Assembly: GCA_021795795.1 (NCBI GenBank)
Contig: JAJYPA010000335.1
Location: 1 to 8,732, forward strand
From: Pseudomonadota bacterium
GTDB lineage: Bacteria; Pseudomonadota; Gammaproteobacteria; Halothiobacillales; Halothiobacillaceae
Direction: 5' to 3'
Length of the DNA stretch: 8,732 nt
The notes under the pieces are model-generated. The model saw only the letters and a list, made by a program, of their open reading frames with translations, was not told the origin of the DNA and did not search any database. This document shows positions 1 to 5,965 of this stretch, piece after piece. The position numbers and the translations under genes were made by a program. The stretch's first letter is position 1, and each line of letters opens with the position of its first letter.

Positions 1-2
1 GA

Positions 3-104
3 CCTGTTATGAACGTCTACCAACGTCTCACGACGTTACGCGGTCCCCATGATCAACCAAGCCTGCGTACTGCCTTGCAAGCTCCGGCCTTCAGGCCGGG
101 GTAA
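3..104 (+). pseudogene. Possible 3' end of an IS200/IS605-type tnpB
   Basis: This frame is open from the window edge to a TAA at 102-104 and gives 33 residues ending in ALQAPAFRPG. TnpB-like proteins of IS200/IS605 elements often end in a short EAPxFxxG-type tail whose codons run into the right-end hairpin, and that arrangement is seen here: the last codons form the 3' arm of the stem at 82-101. No catalytic or zinc-finger residue is inside the window, so identity rests on the tail and the hairpin only. It is the only plausible plus-strand reading frame in the window. The gene body would lie before position 1, so I cannot say whether it is intact. It could also be chance open frame beside a terminator. 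Confidence 0.4.
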
Positions 105-112
105 TTGACGTC
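70..112 (+). mobile_element. Candidate right end of an IS200/IS605-type element (hairpin plus TTGAC tail)
   Basis: A near-perfect hairpin spans 82-101, with an 8-9 bp GC-rich stem (CTCCGGCCT pairing with AGGCCGGGG) and a two-base TC loop. It is followed by TAATTGAC. IS200/IS605 elements have no terminal inverted repeats. They carry subterminal hairpins near each end, with a short cleavage sequence a few bases beyond. In TnpB systems the same region forms the 3' scaffold of the guide (omega) RNA, and the flanking DNA supplies the guide. If so, the guide would begin at about 110. The same stem on the minus strand sits 50 bases after the last gene of the minus-strand operon and could act as its terminator, although no T-run follows. 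Confidence 0.4.
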
Positions 113-151
113 ATTGCACATACGCTGCCAATGCGTGTCGGTTTTCCTGTT

Positions 152-529
152 CTAGCGGTCGACTTCTCCACCCGGTTTCAATACATGTCCGTGAAATACG
201 CAATCTTGCGTTGAAACGGGTTTTCCCACATCTCGTGGAGCCGGGAGTCCATCTGGGTTAAAGAACAAATCACGCGTTGGCTGGACCTCTTTCACGGTGA
301 CTTGTGCCGGCACACGAACAGGAATCGCAAAATACGCAGGAGAAACCTGGTGCTGAGTACATACATGATCTTTGCATGTTTCAATGTACCGCGCCGTGGC
401 CGTGTCAATCGTTATATGATGCACATTATTCGGCACCATAATCACGCTGGTTGACGCAAGCGACAGCGGAGTCGCCAGCATGGTCAAGACGGCCAGGATA
501 CCACGCTTAAATCCATTTTTTGCTTTCAT
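152..529 (-). CDS. Small secreted protein of unknown function
   Basis: A 125-aa protein with a clear Sec-type signal peptide. It has a basic N-terminus (MKAKNGFKRG), a hydrophobic core (ILAVLTMLATPLSLA) and a likely cleavage after the Ala near residue 25, so the mature protein is probably periplasmic. The mature part holds three cysteines, two of them in C-KDHV-C, and is rich in His and Val. I do not recognise the family. The start at 529 is preferred over one 27 bases upstream because AAGGAG lies 8-9 bases before it and because its ATG overlaps the TGA of the previous gene (ATGA), which points to coupled translation. It is the last gene of the run that begins at 3633. Confidence 0.75.
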   Translation of the reverse strand: MKAKNGFKRGILAVLTMLATPLSLASTSVIMVPNNVHHITIDTATARYIETCKDHVCTQHQVSPAYFAIPVRVPAQVTVKEVQPTRDLFFNPDGLPAPRDVGKPVSTQDCVFHGHVLKPGGEVDR

Positions 530-690
530 CTCAATTGCTCCTTTTGTTTTGCCCACTCTAAAAACGGGTCTTCAGACTTTGTCGCGCAACACGCATCCCA
601 AAGCCGCTCCGACCGCTCATCGTCAAACACACCCACTGACACACACTCGTCCAGCCACATCCGTTTTGCTTCTGCTGGAACTGGACTCAC
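526..690 (-). CDS. Small protein of unknown function (54 aa)
   Basis: The short product begins MSPVPAEAKR and continues with an acidic region, a CC pair (WDACCATK) and a charged tail (FLEWAKQKEQLR). A GTG start at 690 is chosen: it overlaps the TGA of the gene before it (GTGA) and has GGAGG about 11 bases upstream. The reading frame stays open further upstream, but there it only shadows the preceding gene. Its TGA in turn overlaps the ATG of the secreted-protein gene. The two tight overlaps are the main reason to believe it is translated. No family is recognised. Confidence 0.6.
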   Translation of the reverse strand: MSPVPAEAKRMWLDECVSVGVFDDERSERLWDACCATKSEDPFLEWAKQKEQLR

Positions 691-974
691 TGCAGCGTTA
701 CCCTCCGCTCTTGCCGCTCCAGGTCGGCCACCATCCCCAACAATCCGATGCGCGGCAAGGTCATGATCAGGGCGTCCGGCTTTTCGCCATGCAGCACAAC
801 TTCGACGTGCTCCGCTTCCGGGTGCGCTTTGGCCCAATCCACGGCGATCATCACGCGGGACATCGCGGACGGAAACAGGTGCAACACGACGCTGCTCTGC
901 CCGTCGCTGTCCAGCAGGCCCAGCACGGTGACGCGCTGTATTCCTTCGTGAGGTTCCTTCTCGTCATCTGACAT
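687..974 (-). CDS. Hypothetical 95-aa protein
   Basis: The protein starts MSDDEKEPHE. A first half that looks like beta strands (RVTVLGLLDSDGQSSVVLHL) is followed by an amphipathic region with HPEAEHVEVVLHGEKPDALI and a charged helical end (GMVADLERQERRV). No signal peptide or membrane segment is visible and I do not recognise the family. The ATG at 974 is chosen over a GTG at 983 because the AGGAG ribosome binding site covers 983-987 and sits at ideal distance from 974. The start lies inside the end of the DUF1289 gene (11-base overlap), and the stop overlaps the GTG of the next gene. Confidence 0.75.
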   Translation of the reverse strand: MSDDEKEPHEGIQRVTVLGLLDSDGQSSVVLHLFPSAMSRVMIAVDWAKAHPEAEHVEVVLHGEKPDALIMTLPRIGLLGMVADLERQERRVTLQ

Positions 975-1182
975 GCTTGGCACTCCTTTGCGCTTCCCAC
1001 CATCCGTTTTTGTTCAGCCTTTCCCATGTTACCGCTTTCTCTTCCGGCGTCATGACAATCCAGCGGGTCACTTCCTCGAACGTCCTTCCACAAGACTTGC
1101 ACACGTCGTCGCCCAGGGCGGTTGTGCAGAAACCCAGGCAGGGGGAGTCCGGTAAACACTTATGGACGGCCATGTCCACCAT
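964..1182 (-). CDS. DUF1289 family protein
   Basis: A roughly 72-aa protein with the DUF1289 signature: SPCLGFC, then C-KS-CGRTFEEVTRW, then MTPEEKAVTWERL. The four cysteines (residues 15, 19, 28 and 31 from this start) form a CxxxC...CxxC set that probably binds a metal ion. The family is short, widespread in proteobacteria, usually chromosomal, and of unknown function. Finding it inside a coupled accessory operon is unusual. The start is uncertain: ATG at 1182 and ATG at 1173 are both possible, as is a TTG at 1209, and none has a strong ribosome binding site. All of them overlap the end of the preceding HD-domain gene, so coupling probably sets translation. Confidence 0.8.
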   Translation of the reverse strand: MVDMAVHKCLPDSPCLGFCTTALGDDVCKSCGRTFEEVTRWIVMTPEEKAVTWERLNKNGWWEAQRSAKHVR

Positions 1183-1708
1183 GATCCGCGTTGCCGCATA
1201 CCACGACAATCCGTTCGGTAAGGTGCTCTTGCGCAGCGGTCAAGCGACGGACTTTGCGGATATGTGCGATGATCGCCAGCGTGTCAGCGACCATCTTTTG
1301 CGTAGGGCGGTCCAAAATATTGTGCAGGCGGTCGGCTAATTTGATAACCAACCCATAGCTGCTCATCCCCGTCATCTTGCTTTTCAGGTACTCCAACTTG
1401 CCGACTCGGGCGATTTCTGCGGCGTCTGAGGTCAACTCTTGCACCAGGCTCGCCACCAGGGGCGTGAACCGTGTTGCCAAGTCGGCAAACGATGTCGCAG
1501 TGTCTTCCAGAACATCGTGCAGAATCGCGGCGGTCACCAGTTCAGACAAGTGTTTCGATTGCTTGAACTGCGCGACGATGTAGCTCACCGCTATGGGATG
1601 CGTGATGTACGGCAGGTCAGTGCCACGTCGTACTTGCCCATCATGCTGTTCAACGGCAAACAGCAGGGCGTCGAGTACCATGCCGTCAGCGGGCTTAAAC
1701 GTGGCCAT
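1160..1708 (-). CDS. MESH1/SpoT-type HD-domain nucleotide hydrolase
   Basis: A 182-aa protein made of only the metal-dependent HD hydrolase domain of RelA/SpoT proteins. Visible motifs are H-DGQVRRGTDLPYITHP (His37 as first metal ligand), LLHD-type AILHDVLEDT (His64-Asp65, Glu68-Asp69) and VIKLADRLHN (Asp126, Asn130). No synthetase, TGS or ACT domain is present, so it resembles the stand-alone small alarmone hydrolases (MESH1-like). These remove the 3' diphosphate of (p)ppGpp, and some members act on NADPH instead. All catalytic residues that I can check are kept. The ATG at 1708 is chosen because AAGGA lies about 7 bases upstream; codons before it are non-homologous. It follows the ATP-grasp gene by 17 bases. 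Hydrolysis of (p)ppGpp is inferred from the family. Confidence 0.85.
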   Translation of the reverse strand: MATFKPADGMVLDALLFAVEQHDGQVRRGTDLPYITHPIAVSYIVAQFKQSKHLSELVTAAILHDVLEDTATSFADLATRFTPLVASLVQELTSDAAEIARVGKLEYLKSKMTGMSSYGLVIKLADRLHNILDRPTQKMVADTLAIIAHIRKVRRLTAAQEHLTERIVVVCGNADHGGHGRP

Positions 1709-1725
1709 TCCCGTTTCCTTGGCCG

Positions 1726-2421
1726 TTAAACCGCAATTTCCGCCCACCGCGCCTCCAACAACCGCAAGTAATCCCTTGGTGAACAGGTGCCCTTGTACAA
1801 CCCAAGGGATCCCCAACCGTCATTGATTTCCACTAAAGCCGTTTCGCCATTATCCAGAACACCTACGTCCAGGCTGTACCCTGCGGGGGCCTCTGGTTGA
1901 TAGGCGCGTAGCATCGCGTCGATGACTCCCAGGTCAGGCATAGGCGCGTCATCTGGACCATCACCGTAACGACCGGAACCGACAATCACCCCTTCACAAA
2001 CGTAATATCGCCATTCCGAAGCAAACGACACCACATCAGAACACCACACCGGCAAATCATCCGGCTGCGCCATGAATTGATACTGGTCAAAACCGCCATC
2101 TGGCCACACAAACCCCGTAAACACTTTATGATCCAGCGGTTTCACAAAAAACCGTTGTTCACTTGCTCGAACCTGCAGGGCTTCACCTGTCCAGATAGGG
2201 CGACGCAAGAAAGGCCTGAGCACATCAGGATAAGTTGATACCAATGGCGGCATAATGTCCTGATGCGTCATTGCCGCCCTACAGAACGCCACGGTACCCA
2301 CCGGCATCCATCCGGATCTGGGAAGGGACAGGATATCCTCCAGGCGGGCGGGTTTCGCGTCACCATAGACACGGGCGGCCCATGTTTCCGTTTGGGAGTA
2401 ACCGATTTGAGCGATAATCAT
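1726..2421 (-). CDS. R2K-clade ATP-grasp ligase (CDC123-related superfamily)
   Basis: A 231-aa protein with the layout of R2K ATP-grasp enzymes. It has FFVKPLDHKVFTG at residues 91-103 (Lys94 as likely ATP-phosphate ligand) and EWRYYV at 136-141 (Arg138). Next comes YSLDVGVL at 182-189, and the hallmark end VEINDGWGSLGLYKG at 197-211 with metal ligands Glu198 and Asn200. ATP-grasp enzymes join a carboxylate to an amine or thiol using ATP. The R2K group has been predicted, from phage and conflict-related gene neighbourhoods, to modify proteins or peptides. The substrate here is unknown. The start at 2421 overlaps the stop of the HD-domain gene (ATGA). It lies between two HD-type phosphohydrolases. 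Confidence 0.8.
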   Translation of the reverse strand: MIIAQIGYSQTETWAARVYGDAKPARLEDILSLPRSGWMPVGTVAFCRAAMTHQDIMPPLVSTYPDVLRPFLRRPIWTGEALQVRASEQRFFVKPLDHKVFTGFVWPDGGFDQYQFMAQPDDLPVWCSDVVSFASEWRYYVCEGVIVGSGRYGDGPDDAPMPDLGVIDAMLRAYQPEAPAGYSLDVGVLDNGETALVEINDGWGSLGLYKGTCSPRDYLRLLEARWAEIAV

Positions 2422-3074
2422 TCTTCGACGCGACCCCCAGATTCCTCCATGCACCAGGTATTCATGAAGTCGCGCATGGACGCCCTTCGCGCCTGCGCTG
2501 GCTTCGTGTAAAGGCGAACGGAATAAAGAAAATCGACGGCTTTCCTTCTGAACGCCGGGTTAAAATGCAGGCCCATCTCTTGGGCGAGACCCGCCTGCAT
2601 TTTCCGCCCTTCTGAGAACAATAGCTGGCTCACGTCGGCATCACGAAGGAAGGCGTCTACCTCTCCAGAAGGTTCCTGAAACCGTATTTGTCCGTCGATC
2701 TTCTGGACTTCGGTGTTGGCGATGATTCTGATCACCGCGCGCGAAAGCCCGTCTTCAAGGAAATGGTGGGTGGAATATCGCTGAAACTCTCGTAATGCCT
2801 TGCTGATGTTTTCAACGTCTGGGACAACATCCAGGGGTTTTCCGCTGTGATCCATGTCATGGAACAGGCCAGCGAAACTCAAGGCTAAAAGATCGTTGCG
2901 CTCAAGCCCAGCTTTCATGCCGTAAAAAACAGCAACCTTCGCCACCGATTCGCAGTGCTTGATGTTGTGATACGGATTGGCGAAACGTGGTCCCGCCCTT
3001 CGACAATGACTCTGCGCATCCTTCAGGAGGCTCTGCCCAAGCCACCAAGCGTCTACGGATTCCAGTTCACCCAT
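2418..3074 (-). CDS. PDE-like HD-domain phosphohydrolase
   Basis: A 218-aa soluble protein whose motifs fit the cyclic-nucleotide phosphodiesterase-like HD fold: PYHNIKH at residues 34-40 (His40), LFHDMDHSG at 71-79 (His72-Asp73, His76), and a late Asp in LRDADVSQL at 143-151. Such enzymes bind two metals and cleave phosphodiester or phosphomonoester bonds. The YHN..H plus HDxxH.G pattern is closer to 3',5'-cyclic nucleotide phosphodiesterases than to SpoT-like or YfbR-like HD proteins. The true substrate is unknown. The start at 3074 forms TGATG with the stop of the preceding gene and has no good ribosome binding site, so translation is probably coupled. The stop overlaps the ATG of the ATP-grasp gene. 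Confidence 0.8.
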   Translation of the reverse strand: MGELESVDAWWLGQSLLKDAQSHCRRAGPRFANPYHNIKHCESVAKVAVFYGMKAGLERNDLLALSFAGLFHDMDHSGKPLDVVPDVENISKALREFQRYSTHHFLEDGLSRAVIRIIANTEVQKIDGQIRFQEPSGEVDAFLRDADVSQLLFSEGRKMQAGLAQEMGLHFNPAFRRKAVDFLYSVRLYTKPAQARRASMRDFMNTWCMEESGGRVEE

Positions 3075-3376
3075 CAAGCCAGTCTCACGTCGTACTTTGA
3101 TCCGCGCCACCACGCAGGGGCGACCCTGCTTTGGCAAACCTTACAGGGACAGGGGTGATCATCCTCTGGTCGCCCACGCCACCCCACGGAAAATTTTCGT
3201 ATGAACCGCATGTTGTGCCCCATGTCGTCGAAAACGTCCACCTTTTCAACCAACAAAGAAAATGACCCCATTCCGAGCACCTCTTCTTTCATTCCATCGG
3301 GGTGGCTAAAAACATAAGAGCCTATCCTTGTGCGGTATACGGGCTTTCCGTTCGCCTTGAATCTGGTTTTCTCCAT
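3074..3376 (-). CDS. Hypothetical 100-aa protein with a C-terminal Cys cluster
   Basis: The protein begins MEKTRFKANGKPVYRTRIGS, has a strand-rich middle (SFSLLVEKVDVFDDMG, MRFIRKFSVGW), and ends with HPCPCKVCQSR (Cys76, 78 and 81) before a basic, Trp-containing tail. The CxCxxC set with His74 could bind zinc. I do not recognise the family. The start at 3376 is well supported: GGAGG lies six bases upstream and the ATG forms TAATG with the stop of the first gene of the operon. Its stop overlaps the start of the PDE-like HD gene in the same way. Confidence 0.75.
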   Translation of the reverse strand: MEKTRFKANGKPVYRTRIGSYVFSHPDGMKEEVLGMGSFSLLVEKVDVFDDMGHNMRFIRKFSVGWRGRPEDDHPCPCKVCQSRVAPAWWRGSKYDVRLA

Positions 3377-3633
3377 TATTGGCCTCCGCTGGTTAGTCGA
3401 TACTTTTTGTGGCAGTCCGGGCCAACGGGAAACTCTCCCATATATCCGGGGTCGGAACGGTCCACATCTTCGCCGCTGCCCCATCCCGCACCACCATCTA
3501 TCACGATGGCGATATGCTTGAATGGTTCTTTGACCTGTCTTCCGCAAATAACGCACTCGCGCCCGTTAGTGCCAACCACCTTATTCTGCGACCTGTTCCA
3601 CAACGAAAATGGCTCGACACTGTAAACACTCAT
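3376..3633 (-). CDS. Small zinc-finger-like protein, first gene of the operon
   Basis: An 85-aa protein with ECVICGRQVK at residues 26-35 (Cys27, Cys30) and a second half ending YMGEFPVGPDCHKKY (Cys74, His75). The pattern CxxCGRxVK, then a GG turn, then MGxFPVGxDCxKK resembles small phage and plasmid proteins with a four-ligand zinc site. The function of that group is not known to me. The start at 3633 has AAGGAG nine bases upstream. The promoter at 3703-3668 leaves a short leader of about 35 bases. This is the first of nine tightly packed genes that run to 152. Confidence 0.75.
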   Translation of the reverse strand: MSVYSVEPFSLWNRSQNKVVGTNGRECVICGRQVKEPFKHIAIVIDGGAGWGSGEDVDRSDPGYMGEFPVGPDCHKKYRLTSGGQ

Positions 3634-3664
3634 GCCTTCGCACTCCTTCTGCTCGCATCTTTAC

Positions 3665-3705
3665 TATGATAAATATATAACAAACAAACAGGCGGTGTCA
3701 AATTT
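3665..3705 (-). promoter_or_regulatory. Sigma-70-type promoter of the 3633-152 operon
   Basis: Read on the minus strand, a perfect -35 box TTGACA (3701-3696) is followed 16-18 bases later by an AT-rich -10 region (GTTATATATTTATCATA). TATATA at 3679-3674 and TATATT at 3677-3672 are both possible. The -35 box lies within CGGTG-N8-CACCG (an inverted repeat of 5-bp arms), a possible operator. The site stands between the end of the pth2-like gene (3739) and the first gene of the next operon (3633). A closely similar copy lies at 7042-7004. Confidence 0.75.
3665..3705. repeat. Copy 1 of a duplicated promoter sequence
   Basis: On the plus strand this copy shares the core TATGAyAAATATATAACAA and, a little further on, ACAG and TGTCAAATT with copy 2 at 7004-7042. 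The copies differ mainly by a 1-2 base length change between the ACAG and TGTCAA elements. Similarity extends over both promoter boxes but not into the genes. Confidence 0.7.
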
Positions 3706-3738
3706 CACCGGACCCACAAAATCAAGTGTTGTGCCCCG

Positions 3739-4098
3739 TTACAGCAAGCTCAGATCGCCAGTTATCCGGTCAATATCCGCATCCTCCGCAGGGCCAATGG
3801 CGACCGCCGTGTAAGTCGGCACCCCGCCGAACTCCGTCAATCCATGATCCTGGATCAGTGCGCACGGCAAGCCGACGGCTTGCGCCTGGGCGTACACCCG
3901 ATGCAGGGTGTCCTCGTCTGGCGCACCCACGGCAATCTTGCGCTGGTCGCCGTGAAACCACTCTCGAAAGACAACGGCCTTCAGCGTGTCGTTCATCGCC
4001 GCGAACGCCGCCGTCAGACTGGCGTGCGCGCCTTGCGCGATCATCTTGCCCTTGCGCATGTTCAGATCCTTGCGTACCACAATAACCTGTTTCAGCAT
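3739..4098 (-). CDS. Peptidyl-tRNA hydrolase, PTH2 family
   Basis: A 119-aa protein of normal length for the PTH2 (archaeal and eukaryotic-type) family, which cleaves the ester bond of peptidyl-tRNA that has dropped off ribosomes. Conserved parts are VVRKDLNMRKGKMIAQGAHAS (residues 7-27, with Lys18, Gln22 and His25), LIQDHGLTEF (81-90, Asp84 and Thr88) and PTYTAVAIGPAEDADIDRITG. All expected catalytic-site residues seem present. Asp84 is followed by His where many members have Ala. Bacteria normally rely on the unrelated Pth1, so this is an extra, accessory copy. ATG at 4098 is chosen because homology starts exactly there. It is the last gene of the run that begins at 6980, 34 bases after its neighbour. 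Confidence 0.85.
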   Translation of the reverse strand: MLKQVIVVRKDLNMRKGKMIAQGAHASLTAAFAAMNDTLKAVVFREWFHGDQRKIAVGAPDEDTLHRVYAQAQAVGLPCALIQDHGLTEFGGVPTYTAVAIGPAEDADIDRITGDLSLL

Positions 4099-4132
4099 GT
4101 CAGTATTCCCATGGAAAACAACAAAAACGGTC

Positions 4133-4369
4133 CTAATCGAGACGGCCGAAAACCGCGTCTCCCAGATGGCTCCAAATATCCTTTCTGTTCCGGCGAACCC
4201 TTCCATGGGTAATAGGTGCCCGTGGTTTAAGCAAAATGGCGGCGATATCCAATGCCAACAACAGCTTGCGGTCCCTTTCCGCAGCAAGCTGTTCTAGCCG
4301 AGCGGCTTCTTTTTGCGCTTCCTGCCTGGCATGCATGCGCAACAGGAAGTCCGGTTGCTCTTTGCTCAT
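4133..4369 (-). CDS. Small charged helical protein of unknown function
   Basis: A 78-aa protein that starts MSKEQPDFLLRMH. It has a long Ala/Glu/Lys/Arg-rich helix that could form a coiled coil (residues about 10-36, ARQEAQKEAARLEQLAAERD), then a hydrophobic stretch LLLALDIAAILL and a basic C-terminal third (HGRVRRNRKD). I do not recognise a family. AAGGAGG lies nine bases before the ATG at 4369, overlapping the last codons of the preceding gene, whose stop is four bases away. A nucleic-acid-binding or adaptor role would fit the charge pattern, but nothing proves it. Confidence 0.65.
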   Translation of the reverse strand: MSKEQPDFLLRMHARQEAQKEAARLEQLAAERDRKLLLALDIAAILLKPRAPITHGRVRRNRKDIWSHLGDAVFGRLD

Positions 4370-4373
4370 AACG

Positions 4374-4910
4374 TTACGCCTCCTTTTCACTGTAAGCCCA
4401 TCGCTTGACCTGCTCTTTCCAGATTTGCATCAGGAACACGCCATCCAGCCGGTCGAATACCCCGTCCAGGTGCGACAAATCCAGCATGCGCGGGTAATGG
4501 TCATTGCGGTAAGCCACAAATCCTTTATTCGACATGGTGTAAATGGTAGCGCGCGAGGTTTCCTGCACTATGTTTTCCAGCGTGTCCACCAGACCCAGAG
4601 CTTCCTCATGGACATCAAAGATGTCCGCATGGGTAATTTCCGACCTTGGAGTAGACCCAAAGCTATCGCCCGTGCTATTGCTGACCGACACCAGCCAACA
4701 TGGCTCATCACCTACGTCATCCCAAAGCATCCTGTTGCTCACCAAGTCCACCTGGCCCGCCGTATCTTCGTCAGGATCGACCCAGGCGATGCTTTTGAGG
4801 ACAAGGGTTTCCCGGCTCGCGGTTTCCCATACCACGTCGATATGATAGCCGTACAGCAAACGGCGCCCATTTAGAATAGAGGTGCGATCTATGGTTTTGC
4901 CTTCGCTCAT
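4374..4910 (-). CDS. Hypothetical 178-aa protein
   Basis: The protein is acidic and soluble with no membrane segment or signal peptide. It begins MSEGKTIDRTSILNGRRLL, has a strand-rich first half (GYHIDVVWETASRETLVL, EPCWLVSVSNS), a helical part (DVHEEALGLVDTLENIVQ), and ends with FLMQIWKEQVKRWAYSEKEA. I recognise no catalytic motif or family. The start at 4910 is supported by GGAG eight bases upstream and by an ATGA overlap with the stop of the preceding gene. The two larger unknowns in this operon (this one and the next upstream) are translationally coupled and may act together. Confidence 0.75.
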   Translation of the reverse strand: MSEGKTIDRTSILNGRRLLYGYHIDVVWETASRETLVLKSIAWVDPDEDTAGQVDLVSNRMLWDDVGDEPCWLVSVSNSTGDSFGSTPRSEITHADIFDVHEEALGLVDTLENIVQETSRATIYTMSNKGFVAYRNDHYPRMLDLSHLDGVFDRLDGVFLMQIWKEQVKRWAYSEKEA

Positions 4911-5590
4911 GATATTTTCTCCAAAAACCATCCATCACTTTCCAGTTCCACGCCGCCATCCTTCGGCTCCCCGACGACGACCGTGTTGGTCCATGACCAG
5001 GAACTTTTGTCCACCAAGCGAAGCGTGTCATTCAGATACCGCGGCAAAGTCTGCCGCCGATACTGCTGCACAAAAAGACGGTACGCCGGCCATTCCCGAT
5101 ATTGGACGATCCATTCCGGGCCTGCGGCCATCAGACGGTTTTGGTCATCCAGGATGAACTCACCGCTCTGTAGCGTATCCAGCATGGTTTGCGCGGCCGT
5201 ATTGTGGGAAAGCACGCGCCAGCCGCATTGCTCGATGAATAGAAAGTTCTCAATATCCGTTCCGCGTAGTTCGGCCAACTGGGCGCCCAGCGGTTTGCCG
5301 TAGGCGCGAAACCCAATATCCCCGACCCGGTGCGGCCCCGGTTCTTCGATGATTTCGTACCACGGATACGAGTAATTGGTCGGTGGCGGCATGGGCAACG
5401 GCTCCTTGCCATTCAGCAGACGCCAAAACAGCGCGGATTTTTCGCGGGTGGCATTATAGAAAAACAACCCTTTGGTTTCGCTCTCTCCACAGACTTCCCG
5501 CAGCACCCGGTCATACTCAGCCACGGCGCAGTCCCATCGGGCCAGCAGTTCTGGCGGTAGGCTGTCTTTGTTCTGGAAAAATGTGGGCAT
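4907..5590 (-). CDS. Hypothetical 227-aa protein
   Basis: A soluble protein rich in aromatic residues. It starts MPTFFQNKDSLPPELLARWD, has a helical N-terminal third, a proline-rich turn (EPLPMPPPTNYSYPWYEII), a central region (FLFIEQCGWRVLSHNTAAQ), and a C-terminal segment dense in Trp, Tyr and Arg (EWPAYRLFVQQYRRQTLPRY). No domain, metal site or nucleotide-binding loop is evident and I do not recognise it. The start at 5590 has CAGGAG eight bases upstream. It follows the Cys-rich protein gene by 16 bases and overlaps the next gene by four. Confidence 0.75.
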   Translation of the reverse strand: MPTFFQNKDSLPPELLARWDCAVAEYDRVLREVCGESETKGLFFYNATREKSALFWRLLNGKEPLPMPPPTNYSYPWYEIIEEPGPHRVGDIGFRAYGKPLGAQLAELRGTDIENFLFIEQCGWRVLSHNTAAQTMLDTLQSGEFILDDQNRLMAAGPEWIVQYREWPAYRLFVQQYRRQTLPRYLNDTLRLVDKSSWSWTNTVVVGEPKDGGVELESDGWFLEKIS

Positions 5591-5606
5591 GTTATTTACT
5601 CCTGGC

Positions 5607-5900
5607 CTAATCCTTGTAACCGCTGTACGGAACCACGTTTTCCAATTCGCGCCGAACTCCGCAAGAATCCCGAAATTCCTTCCACAATATTAGATGGACT
5701 GGGCAATAGTGGACGTTTGGTGCCACTTCGTAAGCATGGCTTGCACACAATGGCAAGTCGCAAGTCATTCCATCACCTACGGGATAATCACACAGAAAAC
5801 CGCTTACAGCCGCGCATTCCCCTGCAGCGCAATGCGGCCCGAGATCGCCGCACAGGAACATGGTCCCACCATCTTTTCTCCGCTCTATGTAGCAAGGCAT
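5607..5900 (-). CDS. Cysteine-rich zinc-binding protein of phage/plasmid type
   Basis: A 97-aa protein with eight cysteines and several histidines spaced like metal ligands. They occur in MFLCGDLGPHC (Cys17, Cys24), then Cys29, CDYPVGDGMTCDLPLCASHA (Cys37, 47 and 52, His55), and VHYCPVH (Cys66, His69). The CDYPVGxGxTCDxxLCxxH pattern is one I associate with small proteins of proteobacterial prophages and plasmids, where it is predicted to bind two zinc ions. The biological role is unknown. The ATG at 5900 has GGAG eight bases upstream. The region 5901-5965 in front of it, the widest gap in this operon, holds no clear promoter. Confidence 0.8.
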   Translation of the reverse strand: MPCYIERRKDGGTMFLCGDLGPHCAAGECAAVSGFLCDYPVGDGMTCDLPLCASHAYEVAPNVHYCPVHLILWKEFRDSCGVRRELENVVPYSGYKD

Positions 5901-5965
5901 GTTAAGACTCCAAGACGTCCGGCGCCAACGCAATCAACGCAAATACACAGTGTCCGTATCCTGAC

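Noticed and set aside
480..971. Plus-strand open frame of 163 codons rich in His, Pro and Arg
   Set aside because: It is the complement of the coupled minus-strand genes at 974-526, with composition typical of an antisense shadow and no ribosome binding site.
3726..4085. Plus-strand open frame of 119 codons opposite the peptidyl-tRNA hydrolase gene
   Set aside because: The Arg/Ser/Pro-rich product is an antisense reading of a gene with clear PTH2 homology.
4236..4874. Long plus-strand open frame of 212 codons
   Set aside because: It lies opposite three well-supported minus-strand genes with ribosome binding sites and coupled starts, crosses gene boundaries, and has no convincing protein features.
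5901..5965. Separate promoter in the widest gap inside the 6980-3739 operon
   Set aside because: No TTGACA/TATAAT-like pair with proper spacing is visible on the minus strand, and no T-tailed hairpin ends transcription before it.
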